30,407 bases of DNA, from contig JAPJRC010000024.1 in assembly GCA_030824805.1 (NCBI GenBank), positions 1-30,407 of the forward strand. The letters are read 5' to 3'. The notes under the pieces were generated by a model that was not told where the DNA came from, did not search any database, and saw only the letters and a program-made list of their open reading frames with translations. Positions 15,661 to 23,497 of this stretch are shown piece by piece. The position numbers and the translations under genes are program-made. Source of the DNA: Micavibrio sp. GTDB lineage: Bacteria; Pseudomonadota; Alphaproteobacteria; Micavibrionales; Micavibrionaceae. How positions within the stretch are numbered: position 1 is the first letter of the stretch; every line of letters starts with the position of its first letter.

Positions 15661-16725
15661 TTACACTTCCAGATTGGCAAGCGCTTCGGCCTGCGCTTCG
15701 GCCACCAGAACGTCGATAACCTCACCAAGACCGCTGCCCGCCATAATCTCCTCGAGGTTATAAAGCGTCAGGTTGATACGATGGTCCGTCAAACGGCTTT
15801 GCGGGAAATTGTATGTGCGGATGCGTTCCGAGCGATCGCCGGAACCGATCTGGCCTTTTCTGTCCGCAGAGCGTGCGGCATCCAGTTTCTGACGCTCCAT
15901 ATCGTAAAGGCGCGTCTTCAAAAGGCTCATCGCGCGCGCCTTGTTTTTATGCTGGGATTTTTCTTCCTGAATTGCAACGGCCAAACCGGTCGGCAAGTGC
16001 GTAATACGCACGGCAGAGTCCGTGGTGTTGACAGACTGGCCGCCCGATCCTTGCGAGCGATATACATCGATACGAAGGTCTTTCTCTTCGATAACGATAT
16101 CGACATCTTCCGCTTCGGGGAGCACCGCCACCGTGGCAGCAGAAGTGTGAATGCGGCCTTGCGTTTCTGTCTTCGGCACGCGTTGCACACGGTGCCCGCC
16201 GGATTCGTATTTCAGCTTCGAGAAAACATTGTCGCCGGAAACGTTCATAATGATTTCTTTGTAACCGCCGAGGTCGGATTCCGACATCTCGACAATCTCG
16301 ACGCGCCAGCCCTGAATAGCAGCGTAGTTTTTGTACATCGTGAAAAGATCGGCCGCAAACAGCGCGGCTTCGTCACCGCCCGTGCCTGCACGAATTTCCA
16401 TGACGGCGTTCTTCGTATCAGCAGAGTCTTTCGGCAGCAGGGCTATCTTGATTTTCTCTTCGAGTTCCGGAATTTTTTCCTTCAATTCGTCGAGCTCAGC
16501 TTGTGCCATCTCGCCCATATCCGGATCATCGAGCATCTCAAGCGCGCCCGCTTTGTCATCGGAAGCTTTTTTATATTCGTTGTACAGATCAACGACAGGC
16601 TGCAGTTCGGCGTATTCTTTCGACAGTTTCACGAAGGTTTCGCCCGAGAGGCCACCCTGTGACATCTGTTCGCCGATTTCCTTGTGCCGCTCCGCGATGG
16701 GGGCAAGTTTCCCTAGATAATCCAT
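15661..16725 (-). CDS. prfA: Peptide chain release factor 1
   Basis: A 354-residue protein, the normal length for RF1. Residues 1-110 are the helical N-domain. The codon-recognition domain has VPKTETQGRIHTSA, with PKT at the position of the PxT motif that reads UAG and UAA. The catalytic GGQ is in SGGQSVNTTDSAVRITHLPTG, followed by SQHKNKARA. It releases the finished peptide in the ribosome, and PrmC methylates its GGQ. No Shine-Dalgarno is seen before the ATG at 16725. The gene is 45 bases downstream of the five-helix membrane gene. Confidence 0.97.
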   Translation of the reverse strand: MDYLGKLAPIAERHKEIGEQMSQGGLSGETFVKLSKEYAELQPVVDLYNEYKKASDDKAGALEMLDDPDMGEMAQAELDELKEKIPELEEKIKIALLPKDSADTKNAVMEIRAGTGGDEAALFAADLFTMYKNYAAIQGWRVEIVEMSESDLGGYKEIIMNVSGDNVFSKLKYESGGHRVQRVPKTETQGRIHTSAATVAVLPEAEDVDIVIEEKDLRIDVYRSQGSGGQSVNTTDSAVRITHLPTGLAVAIQEEKSQHKNKARAMSLLKTRLYDMERQKLDAARSADRKGQIGSGDRSERIRTYNFPQSRLTDHRINLTLYNLEEIMAGSGLGEVIDVLVAEAQAEALANLEV

Positions 16726-16770
16726 GGGGACGGGTTTTAGAGGAAAAACGCTTTTAAATCAATAAGCCTG

Positions 16771-17325
16771 TCAGCTGTCCAGATAGGTTTGGACAACCTG
16801 ACTGCCGACATCGCTGATGAATAAGCCTATAACGGCAAAAAAACCGCCCAGATACCAATTCAACCGCAGAGCCTTGGTAACAACAAAGGCTGAAATCACA
16901 AGATCGACCAGTATGAAAAAGAGCCAGTATTGGTCAAAGAACGGTCCGTGCGCCGCATTGTTCCAAGACATCAAGAATATAGGGATTAGCAGGAAGAAAC
17001 TAAGAATTGCCTGTGTGTTGGCCATATTCACATACTGCCAAAAATGTTCGATCTTGCCCTGCCAGCGTGCCGTGTAGAAAATGATACCGTAAAAGCCGAG
17101 CAAACCGCCCCAGGCCGTAAGAGCATGTAAGCCAAACGCCACCGGATCTTGCGTGCCATTAACCACAGAAAATGACCATAATACGAACGGGTAAAGCAAA
17201 AGCGGAAACAAGAAAGAGCGCAATGCGTCGTCCTTCCGTGCCGTAAACCGGTCTAGAACAGTTGGCATCATAATCAGCATTTCCAGACTGCCGATAAGAC
17301 TGTTTTTAAAGGTTTGCCGCTCCAT
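16771..17325 (-). CDS. Five-helix membrane protein, Yip1-like
   Basis: A 184-residue protein with about five hydrophobic segments (around 35-55, 65-90, 100-130, 130-152 and 158-178). The arrangement resembles Yip1-domain membrane proteins; function unknown. I chose the start MERQTFKN at 17325 rather than an in-frame ATG at 17361, because a near-perfect sigma-70 promoter lies between them and would start transcription exactly at 17325. The longer start would fall inside the -35 element. It sits between prfA and ispG on the same strand. Confidence 0.65.
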   Translation of the reverse strand: MERQTFKNSLIGSLEMLIMMPTVLDRFTARKDDALRSFLFPLLLYPFVLWSFSVVNGTQDPVAFGLHALTAWGGLLGFYGIIFYTARWQGKIEHFWQYVNMANTQAILSFFLLIPIFLMSWNNAAHGPFFDQYWLFFILVDLVISAFVVTKALRLNWYLGGFFAVIGLFISDVGSQVVQTYLDS

Positions 17326-17331
17326 TATCCA

Positions 17332-17361
17332 ATTATACCAAGCGGTCAAAGCCGTTGGCAA
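17332..17361 (-). promoter_or_regulatory. Strong sigma-70-type promoter with a leaderless start
   Basis: On the minus strand TTGCCA (17361-17356, five of six) is separated by 18 bases from TATAAT (17337-17332, perfect), with the extended TGG before it. Seven bases on is 17325, the A of the preferred ATG. The -35 lies inside the loop and arm of the hairpin that follows ispG. Confidence 0.68.
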
Positions 17362-17369
17362 AAACGGCT
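17350..17369 (-). terminator. Hairpin abutting the ispG stop codon
   Basis: AGCCGTT and AACGGCT form a perfect 7-bp stem with a 6-base loop, starting one base after the ispG stop. On the minus strand only TTT follows, so termination may be partial. The stem overlaps the -35 of the next gene's promoter. Confidence 0.5.
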
Positions 17370-18506
17370 CTATTCTGCGGCTATTTGGGATTGCGCCTGA
17401 ATGGCTGCCGCTTTTTCCTCGATCAATTCGACAATATGGTCGACGATCGATTTATCGCCGGAATTAAATCTGTGCGCCTTTTCACCGCCGATATAAATCT
17501 GGTGGTTGCCCTGTCCGCCGCCTGTGAGGCCGATATCGGTCATCATGGCCTCGCCCGGGCCGTTCACAACGCAGCCGATAATCGAAACCGTCATCGGTAT
17601 TGTGATGTGCGCAATGCGCGATTCCAGTTCGGCGACCGTATCGATCACCTTGAACTGCTGGCGTGCGCAGGAAGGGCATGCAACCACATTGACGCCGCGG
17701 TGACGCAAGCCGAGCGATTTCAGGATATCGAAACCGACTTTAATTTCTTCGACAGGATCGGCGGAAAGCGAAACGCGTATAGTATCGCCAATACCCGCCC
17801 ACAAAAGATTGCCCATACCTATAGAGGATTTAATCGTGCCCGAACGCAAGCCGCCGGCCTCGGTGATGCCGAGATGTATCGGATAATCACAGGCATCGGC
17901 GAGTTGCTGGTATGCTGCCGTCGCCATGAAAACATCGGAAGCTTTACAGGAAATCTTGAAGTTGAAGAAATCATGGTCTTCAAGAATGCGAATATGGCGC
18001 TGCGCGCTTTCCACCATCGCATCGGGGCACGGCTCTCCATACTTATCAAGCAGATCTTTTTCGAGAGAACCCGCGTTCACACCAATCCGGATAGAACAGT
18101 TATAATCCTTCGCCGCCTTGATAACTTCTTTTACACGTTCTTCGGAACCGATATTGCCCGGATTGATGCGCAGGCATGCAGCGCCGTTTTGTGCAGCTTC
18201 AATAGCGCGCTTATAATGGAAATGGATATCGGCGACGATAGGAACCGTAACTTCGGGAACAATCTGCTTGAGCGCAGCAGACGATTCTTCATCCGGGCAG
18301 GAAATGCGCACGATATCGGCGCCGGCCACTTCGAGCGCGCGCACCTGCGCTATGGTCGCCTCGACATCATGGGTCAGCGTATTCGTCATCGATTGCACGG
18401 TGATTGGTGAATCGCCGCCCACGGGCACGTTTCCGACCCAGATTTTCCGGCTCTTGCGTCTATTGATCATTCGCCAGGGGCGATGCGCTGTGTGGTCAGA
18501 TCCCAT
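17370..18506 (-). CDS. ispG: 4-hydroxy-3-methylbut-2-enyl diphosphate synthase IspG
   Basis: A 378-residue enzyme of the MEP pathway that reduces methylerythritol cyclodiphosphate to HMBPP using a [4Fe-4S] cluster. A TIM barrel fills residues 15-265 (VQSMTNT, IVADIHFHY, LRINPGNIG). The C-terminal cluster domain has C277 and C280 (CPSC), C312 and E319 (GCVVNGPGEA). The start at 18506 is supported because HRPWRMINRRKSR aligns with the usual family N-terminus. In many bacteria rodZ lies directly upstream; here an opposite-strand unknown gene and a microprotein gene lie between them. Confidence 0.97.
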   Translation of the reverse strand: MGSDHTAHRPWRMINRRKSRKIWVGNVPVGGDSPITVQSMTNTLTHDVEATIAQVRALEVAGADIVRISCPDEESSAALKQIVPEVTVPIVADIHFHYKRAIEAAQNGAACLRINPGNIGSEERVKEVIKAAKDYNCSIRIGVNAGSLEKDLLDKYGEPCPDAMVESAQRHIRILEDHDFFNFKISCKASDVFMATAAYQQLADACDYPIHLGITEAGGLRSGTIKSSIGMGNLLWAGIGDTIRVSLSADPVEEIKVGFDILKSLGLRHRGVNVVACPSCARQQFKVIDTVAELESRIAHITIPMTVSIIGCVVNGPGEAMMTDIGLTGGGQGNHQIYIGGEKAHRFNSGDKSIVDHIVELIEEKAAAIQAQSQIAAE

Positions 18507-18590
18507 GCGCAGTTATGTAGCAAAACAGTTGTTAAAAGTCCAAGAACTTGCACTTTTAGTAGAGTGCCGTGCATTTCCATCACATTTGAA

Positions 18591-18618
18591 TTGACATAAC
18601 TTTTGATTGCGGTATCTT
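18591..18618 (+). promoter_or_regulatory. Candidate sigma-70 promoter for the unknown gene at 18659
   Basis: A perfect -35 TTGACA at 18591-18596, a 16-base spacer and TATCTT at 18613-18618 (four of six). The start would be near 18625, giving a leader of about 34 bases with GAGG at 18650-18653. Confidence 0.55.
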
Positions 18619-18658
18619 ACCTGCACACCATTCAATGAGATCAAACAATGAGGTTTTG

Positions 18659-19237
18659 ATGAAACTTACAGCAGAACAGTTGCACGAGCGCGGTCCCCCG
18701 CTCTCCCAATCGCAAAAACAGACTTTTAAAAAAGAGGCTGAGACCCTCACCGCCGTTGGCGTATTCGCCATGGCAGCCACAGCGTTAGACGCTTACTTCC
18801 TAGACCATTCCATGACACGTTCCGAAATTATCACGCACACCGTCGGCGAAAGCGCTGGCGCTTATATAGCTTTCGGCGTTGCCGCTGAATATGCAAGAGC
18901 CGCACAAAGCGCAACGACAAGCTTTAATGAACTGCGTGACCGTATTTTCACCAACACGAAGAAATTTGCAGGCGTTTGTGCCCTCGCCCTTGGCGTTGCC
19001 GCATCGTCCGCTACAATCGAAACGGCACACAAAGAAAGCGAAAGACTGATCCAGACAGGAGAAGCTTACAGCTTGCCAAAAAAATCCTGCGACACGCCGC
19101 TCTATGACGGATCAAAGACAACGGCGCGGCATTTCAGCCATGGCCGTGAAAAATTCGTGTTTCAGCATCATCTGGTAGACTGCTCGTCACCGCCGCCAAA
19201 GGGCTACAGGGAATTACCCGGTCCGGGCACGATGTAA
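18659..19237 (+). CDS. Unknown membrane protein inserted between rodZ and ispG
   Basis: A 192-residue protein that I do not recognise. There are three moderately hydrophobic Ala/Gly-rich segments (about 29-47, 62-80 and 101-119). A polar C-terminal region has two cysteines (C144, C175) and a Pro-rich end (SSPPPKGYRELPGPG). I chose ATG 18659, with GAGG five bases upstream, over the in-frame ATG at 18635. The gene has its own promoter and a strong terminator, making it a self-contained plus-strand unit inside a minus-strand region. Confidence 0.6.
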   Translation: MKLTAEQLHERGPPLSQSQKQTFKKEAETLTAVGVFAMAATALDAYFLDHSMTRSEIITHTVGESAGAYIAFGVAAEYARAAQSATTSFNELRDRIFTNTKKFAGVCALALGVAASSATIETAHKESERLIQTGEAYSLPKKSCDTPLYDGSKTTARHFSHGREKFVFQHHLVDCSSPPPKGYRELPGPGTM

Positions 19238-19250
19238 TGAGGTTTAATGA

Positions 19251-19280
19251 AATCCCCGCACAGAGCTGCGGGGATTTTTT
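19251..19280 (+). terminator. Strong intrinsic terminator
   Basis: AATCCCCGCA and TGCGGGGATT form a perfect 10-bp stem around a CAGAGC loop, followed by six T on the plus strand. It ends the 18659-19237 gene. On the minus strand the stem lies 27 bases after the microprotein stop and may work there too. Confidence 0.93.
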
Positions 19281-19306
19281 ATCCCGCACACACAGGGAAA
19301 CAATCG

Positions 19307-19417
19307 CTAGTTCAGCAGGCCTACGCCGGCAGCCATGTTGGCAAAGCCGAGCACCACGATCAGTGCGAGAAGCGCGATTTCGATATTCTTTTGCGAATGG
19401 GTGGTAATTGCTTTCAT
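19307..19417 (-). CDS. Putative 36-residue single-pass membrane microprotein
   Basis: A short open frame beginning MKAITTHSQKN and followed by one clean hydrophobic helix (about 12-33) ending GVGLLN. The polar, then basic, then hydrophobic layout is that of a small inner-membrane protein. It lies 48 bases after the rodZ-like stop. There is no Shine-Dalgarno, but TTGCAA and TAGACT (18-base spacer) would start transcription at the ATG. It is bounded by a terminator. Its shortness makes chance possible, and I know of no named family. Confidence 0.5.
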   Translation of the reverse strand: MKAITTHSQKNIEIALLALIVVLGFANMAAGVGLLN

Positions 19418-19465
19418 ACAAACAGTCTAATACAAACTTTTAGACGATTGCAAATTCCAGCTTTA

Positions 19466-20329
19466 TCAAGGGTTTTTGGCGAGCTGTGCCGGATCGAGCG
19501 CGATTTTACGCTTGATTTGCCCTGTTTCACCAAGCGATGGAAGATCTTTGCCGTCAACCTTGATTCTTAAACCGCCGGCGTTGCCGGTTGCCATTACCAA
19601 CCCCTGCTCGTTCGGCACCAGATATATGTCGCCTGGTTTTAAAACCTGACGAAGAATGGCCGCGCCTTGTGCATTGCGGATTTCCACCCAGCTGGCATCA
19701 ACCACCTCGATAACAATACGGTTACTTTGTTTCGGCGGCTCGGCGGTTGCAGGTTCGGTGCCGGCATCGGCAACAGCGGGTTCACTTGGCGTTGCCGCGC
19801 TATTATCTGTGGTGGTGGTTACATTCGATGTCGTTTCCACTAGCGAAGGCGCCTGGTTCAGTTGCGTTTTTGTCAACGCTTCTGGAACTTCCGGAATTTC
19901 GTTTTTCGATGTCTTGGGGAACATTAAGAATGCAATAAATCCGACGAGAACGAGGAACCCGAAGACACTTGTGCCGATGATGGCAAGGTTTGGAATCTTG
20001 CTTTCAGAAGCCGGTACAGGAAAAGACAAGTCCGGTTTTTTCTGTTTGCCGACGGACTGCTCTTTGAACAGGTGAACCATCTTGTCACCGTCAAGCCCGA
20101 GATACTCAGAGTAAGAACGGACGAAACCAATTGCGTACACGCGCCCCGGAAGTTGCGCGACGTCACCCGTTTCCAGCGCTTCAAGTTGCGATGCACGGAT
20201 CCGGAGAACGGATTCGATCTGATCAAGGGTCTGGCCGTAATGCACGCGCGTGCGGCGCAGAATTTCTCCTACGGGCATATCCGTGTGAAAGTTCAGCTCA
20301 TCGCCCTGTTTTGCATCGCCTTCGGTCAT
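19466..20329 (-). CDS. RodZ-like helix-turn-helix membrane protein
   Basis: A 287-residue protein. A cytoplasmic HTH domain spans about residues 19-90 (VGEILRRTRVHYGQTLDQIESVLRIRASQLEALE then GFVRSYSEYLGLD). One membrane helix follows at about 113-137, then a Thr/Ala/Pro-rich linker and a periplasmic DUF4115 domain (about 205-280, with VEVVDASWVEIRNAQG). This is the RodZ layout; RodZ links MreB filaments to the wall-building machinery. Closeness to ispG fits the usual order. There is no Shine-Dalgarno before the ATG; a TTTAAA lies 12-17 bases upstream. Confidence 0.85.
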   Translation of the reverse strand: MTEGDAKQGDELNFHTDMPVGEILRRTRVHYGQTLDQIESVLRIRASQLEALETGDVAQLPGRVYAIGFVRSYSEYLGLDGDKMVHLFKEQSVGKQKKPDLSFPVPASESKIPNLAIIGTSVFGFLVLVGFIAFLMFPKTSKNEIPEVPEALTKTQLNQAPSLVETTSNVTTTTDNSAATPSEPAVADAGTEPATAEPPKQSNRIVIEVVDASWVEIRNAQGAAILRQVLKPGDIYLVPNEQGLVMATGNAGGLRIKVDGKDLPSLGETGQIKRKIALDPAQLAKNP

Positions 20330-20372
20330 GATGGCGTCACTTTAAAGGATAAGCCCCTGCTTTTCCAGACCT
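20330..20372 (-). other. Short spacer between lysC and rodZ-like gene
   Basis: The 43 bases contain a TTTAAA that could be a -10 for the rodZ-like gene. There is no clear terminator for lysC, so read-through from lysC into rodZ is likely. Confidence 0.3.
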
Positions 20373-21611
20373 TTAGGCAGCTTCTTTTTCAAGGCCGTAG
20401 GCGCTGTGCAACGCGCGGACAGCGAGTTCGAGGGAATCTTTGGCGATCAACACGCTGATCTTGATTTCGGACGTAGCTATTGCCTGAATATTGATGCCTT
20501 TTTCTGCAAGCGCGGAGAACATTGTCTTGGCAACGCCCGCATGGGAACGCATGCCGATACCGACCACGGAGACTTTCGCGACATGCGGGTCCAGACGGAT
20601 CTCCGCATCCTTGAAAACATCCTGCTGCCCAAGCACTTCCTGCGTTTTAACCAGATCGCCTTGCGGCACGGTAAAGGTCATGTCGGTCGTCTTGCCATCC
20701 GGCGATATGTTCTGGATGATCATGTCGACGTTCACGGCGGCATCGGCCAGAGGCCCGAAAAGCTTCGCGGCAACACCCGGAATGTCAGGCACGCCGATGA
20801 CACTTACTTTTACTTCGTCTTTCGCGAATGCGACGCCGTTAACAACATATTGTTCCATGATATCTTCCTCTTTCGTTACCAGCGTACCGGGCAGATCACT
20901 GCCGATCGCTTCATCAAAGCTTGAGAGCACCTGTACAGGCACGTTTTGTTTGAACGCCATTTCAACCGAACGAACCTGCAGAACCTTCGCACCGAGCGAA
21001 GCAAGCTCCAGCATTTCTTCATATGAAATACGGTTGATCTTGCGAGCAGCCGGCACAATGCGCGGGTCCGTCGTATAAATACCATCGACATCGGTATAGA
21101 TGTCACAACGGTCGGCCTTCAGTGCCGCAGCCAGCGCAACAGCCGTTGTGTCCGACCCGCCGCGCCCTAGAGTGGAAATCCGGTTTTCGGATGTAACACC
21201 CTGAAAGCCTGCTAGCACAGCGACCTCTTTTGTCGCGAGCGATTTTTCCATCGCGTCGGTTTTGATGTCCTGAATGCGTGCCTTGGAATGCACTTCGTCC
21301 GAAATGATCGGAACCTGCCAACCAAGCCATGAGCGCGCATTGATACCGCGCTTTTGCAGGGCGATGGCCATAAGGCCGGCCGTTACCTGCTCGCCCGATG
21401 CCACAACGGCATCGTATTCGCGCACATCGTGAACGGGTGAAATATCCGTGCAGTATTGCACCAGCTGGTTGGTAACACCGGACATTGCGGAAACAATGAC
21501 TGCGACCTCATGCCCCAGCGCCACTTCGCGGGCGATTTTGTCGGCGGCTTTTTCGATACGGGTGGTGTCAGCCACAGACGTTCCACCGAATTTTGCTACT
21601 ATTCTTGCCAT
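20373..21611 (-). CDS. lysC: Aspartate kinase
   Basis: A 412-residue monofunctional aspartokinase. The kinase domain opens with IVAKFGGTSV and has GRGGSDTTAVALA; two ACT domains (about 265-412) bind the feedback regulator, usually lysine and/or threonine. It makes aspartyl phosphate for lysine, DAP, threonine and methionine synthesis; lysA is also in the window. I start at MARIVAKFGG (21611) because the promoter's predicted start (about 21613) lies downstream of the alternative ATG at 21617. It is divergent from the ubiG side, as is common in this class. Confidence 0.95.
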   Translation of the reverse strand: MARIVAKFGGTSVADTTRIEKAADKIAREVALGHEVAVIVSAMSGVTNQLVQYCTDISPVHDVREYDAVVASGEQVTAGLMAIALQKRGINARSWLGWQVPIISDEVHSKARIQDIKTDAMEKSLATKEVAVLAGFQGVTSENRISTLGRGGSDTTAVALAAALKADRCDIYTDVDGIYTTDPRIVPAARKINRISYEEMLELASLGAKVLQVRSVEMAFKQNVPVQVLSSFDEAIGSDLPGTLVTKEEDIMEQYVVNGVAFAKDEVKVSVIGVPDIPGVAAKLFGPLADAAVNVDMIIQNISPDGKTTDMTFTVPQGDLVKTQEVLGQQDVFKDAEIRLDPHVAKVSVVGIGMRSHAGVAKTMFSALAEKGINIQAIATSEIKISVLIAKDSLELAVRALHSAYGLEKEAA

Positions 21612-21619
21612 GGGCATTG

Positions 21620-21647
21620 TTTATACGGCTTCGCGGCTTCATTGCAA
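21620..21647 (-). promoter_or_regulatory. Candidate lysC promoter with near-leaderless start
   Basis: On the minus strand TTGCAA (21647-21642, four of six), a 16-base spacer and TATAAA (21625-21620, five of six). Transcription would begin about 21613, two bases before the ATG at 21611. There is no ribosome binding site. Confidence 0.5.
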
Positions 21648-21713
21648 TATGGCGCGGCGAGATCGTTGATTTTGTACAGAGGTTACCAAACATAAAACCA
21701 ATAAAATGGCAGA

Positions 21714-21774
21714 AATCCGCCATATTTGTTGTAATTTTATTTCAATCCGCCATTCGCAACCGTACGGAGGTTGC
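21714..21774. repeat. Direct repeat and hairpin in the lysC-21878 gap
   Basis: AATCCGCCAT occurs at 21714-21723 and again at 21744-21753, exactly 30 bases apart (about three helical turns). A perfect 6-bp hairpin, GCAACC/GGTTGC, follows at 21756-21774. Tandem in-phase sites can bind a regulator, but no family is suggested. The 266-base gap between lysC and the next gene holds nothing else clear. Confidence 0.35.
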
Positions 21775-21877
21775 AAAGTACGAAAGCGGCCTGCTGCAAT
21801 GCAATATTTACTTGCGGGAGGCTGCGAACAGGATCATGAAGCGGCCCATAAGTTTTTCCACTTTGGGTGTTACTACA

Positions 21878-22156
21878 ATGATTAATAAAGCCTACATCAA
21901 ACTAACTGTCCTCCCCCTTCTCCTTGGCGGCATCTTCACCGAAGTTGCAACCAACCATCATCCGGAACCGCATGGGAACCGGAGCGAACGGATGGAGCAA
22001 ATAACGCGCCGTTATCAGGAATTCTCGCATCGCTCTGTGCTCGTGCAAGTTCCGGGCGGCGGACGCGGCGGAAATCCCGAACCTGTTCCTACCGAGGATA
22101 TTCTAAACCGTGAAATCCGTGTTCGCCGGAACAGCGGCCCGTCCGCCGAGCTGTAA
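21878..22156 (+). CDS. Small exported-looking protein of unknown function
   Basis: A 92-residue protein beginning MINKAYIKLTVLPLLLGGIF, which looks like a signal peptide or short anchor. The rest is hydrophilic, with an HHPEPHGNRSER segment, a Gly-rich VPGGGRGGNPEP turn and a basic end. An in-frame ATG at 21836 would add 14 residues and has AGGA only two bases upstream. Neither start has a good ribosome site. I recognise no family. It precedes ubiG by 59 bases on the same strand. Coding status is likely but not certain. Confidence 0.45.
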   Translation: MINKAYIKLTVLPLLLGGIFTEVATNHHPEPHGNRSERMEQITRRYQEFSHRSVLVQVPGGGRGGNPEPVPTEDILNREIRVRRNSGPSAEL

Positions 22157-22215
22157 TACAACACGCTCCCGAAAAGAGACTTTGCCGCGGTGACAATCCG
22201 CGGTAAAAGCTAGAC

Positions 22216-22947
22216 ATGCACACGGTCGAACCAAAAGAAATCGAACAGTTCGCAAAAGACTCATCGCATTGGTGGGACGAGAACGGCCCGTTTCGCCCGT
22301 TGCATCGGTTGAACCCCGTTCGTCTGGGTTACATCAAAAGCCAGATCTGCGGTAGGTATGAGCGCGACGATAAAAACCTGAAACCCTATACGGGGCTTTC
22401 CATTCTTGATATCGGATGCGGAGGCGGCTTGGTTTGTGAACCCATGGCTCGACTTGGCGGCGATGTAACCGGCATTGACGCCGACCATAACGCCATAGCT
22501 GTGGCGCAGAACCATGCTTCGCAGTCAAGCCTCGATATCGATTACCGCGCTGTCTCCACAGACGGGCTTATTCAATCCGATAAGAAATACGACGTCGTTC
22601 TTGCTTTGGAAATTGTCGAACATGTTGCCGATGTTGAACGCTTCGTCGAACATTGCTTCACGCTTTGCAAGCCGGGCGGGCTTGTAATCTTCAGCACGCT
22701 GAACCGCACACCGAAATCATTTTTCCTCGGCAAAGTTGCGGCCGAATATATTCTGGGCTGGGTCCCGAAAGGCACACACGACTGGAAAAAATTCCTCAAG
22801 CCGTCTGAATTGTCGGCTTCCATACGCAATGCGGGCGGTTACGTACAAGATGTTACCGGCATGGTGTTCGATCCGTTGAAAGGCGATTTCCGTCTTTCAA
22901 ACAATGATATCGATGTGAATTATTTTATTTCAGCGTTTAAAGTCTAG
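22216..22947 (+). CDS. ubiG: Ubiquinone biosynthesis O-methyltransferase UbiG
   Basis: A 243-residue SAM-dependent methyltransferase. It has the N-terminal segment HWWDENGPFRPLHRLNPVRLGYI, a UbiG hallmark, motif I ILDIGCGGG near residue 65, ALEIVEHV near residue 132 and GTHDWKKFLKPSEL near residue 184. It methylates the two ring hydroxyls in ubiquinone synthesis at the inner membrane. A 6-bp inverted repeat of CCGCGG (22185-22203) sits 12 bases before the ATG and no Shine-Dalgarno is seen. Its last 11 bases overlap the end of the convergent gene. Location beside lysC is a common alphaproteobacterial arrangement. Confidence 0.96.
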   Translation: MHTVEPKEIEQFAKDSSHWWDENGPFRPLHRLNPVRLGYIKSQICGRYERDDKNLKPYTGLSILDIGCGGGLVCEPMARLGGDVTGIDADHNAIAVAQNHASQSSLDIDYRAVSTDGLIQSDKKYDVVLALEIVEHVADVERFVEHCFTLCKPGGLVIFSTLNRTPKSFFLGKVAAEYILGWVPKGTHDWKKFLKPSELSASIRNAGGYVQDVTGMVFDPLKGDFRLSNNDIDVNYFISAFKV

Positions 22948-23389
22948 CGACCATAGCAAGCTGTGCCGGAACACCCGCCATAATCTCTGCGGAATCATTT
23001 ACGGCCGATTTGGGTTTTTCAACAAACTGGAAATGCTGAACCGGATCCGTGGGCTTTTCTACGGCGGCTTTGACTGCATCAAGCTCTTCAAACTTTTTCA
23101 CCGCGTCTTTTACAGCAGCCGCGAAAGTACCATGCAATGGCAGACCTATGTGGTCCTTGCCCGTAGCGATCATTTCATCCAGCTCATGCCGTCTGTAGGT
23201 GTAATGCGAGGGAGAAACCGGCAGCGGACGATCAACCACCTCACCATTCATCAAAGCCTGCAACCGGATATGGGCGACAAGCTCCCCTTCCGGCAACGGG
23301 TTAAAGCGGGATCGCTGAAAAACATCACGGCCAAGTTCTGTGCATGTCCATTGATGCTTCAAGTCCGGAGGAGTTGGTTTGGTAATCAT
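22937..23389 (-). CDS. Hypothetical protein with shared leader motif
   Basis: A 150-residue soluble protein. It begins MITKPTPPDLKHQWTC and has a segment PVSPSHYTYRRHELDEM near residues 56-74. A charged helix follows (AAVKDAVKKFEELDAVKAAVEK), then a polar tail. I recognise no family; one or two cysteines do not form a metal motif. Its leader GGTGTGTATCT directly before the ATG is nearly the same as that of the next upstream gene. The last 11 bases overlap ubiG. AAGG lies nine bases before the start. Confidence 0.55.
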   Translation of the reverse strand: MITKPTPPDLKHQWTCTELGRDVFQRSRFNPLPEGELVAHIRLQALMNGEVVDRPLPVSPSHYTYRRHELDEMIATGKDHIGLPLHGTFAAAVKDAVKKFEELDAVKAAVEKPTDPVQHFQFVEKPKSAVNDSAEIMAGVPAQLAMVARL

Positions 23390-23497
23390 AGATACACACC
23401 TTCAAAGTTCTTTTTATAATTTTGGTGCGTGTCATACAGAAGCGCCGATGCATTCGTCAATACACCGGCGTAAAAACGAAACGAAGTTACAAATCCG

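Noticed and set aside
15619..16662. A 347-codon plus-strand frame opposite prfA
   Set aside because: Antisense shadow of release factor 1; low-complexity arginine-rich product.
17355..18410. A 351-codon plus-strand frame opposite ispG
   Set aside because: It is fully antisense to a strongly conserved enzyme and its sequence shows no family features.
18648..18661. Mini-frame ATG-AGG-TTT-TGA overlapping the ATG of the unknown gene, with a similar string near 19236
   Set aside because: A three-codon frame formed by a ribosome site next to a start codon; the similarity is short and likely chance.
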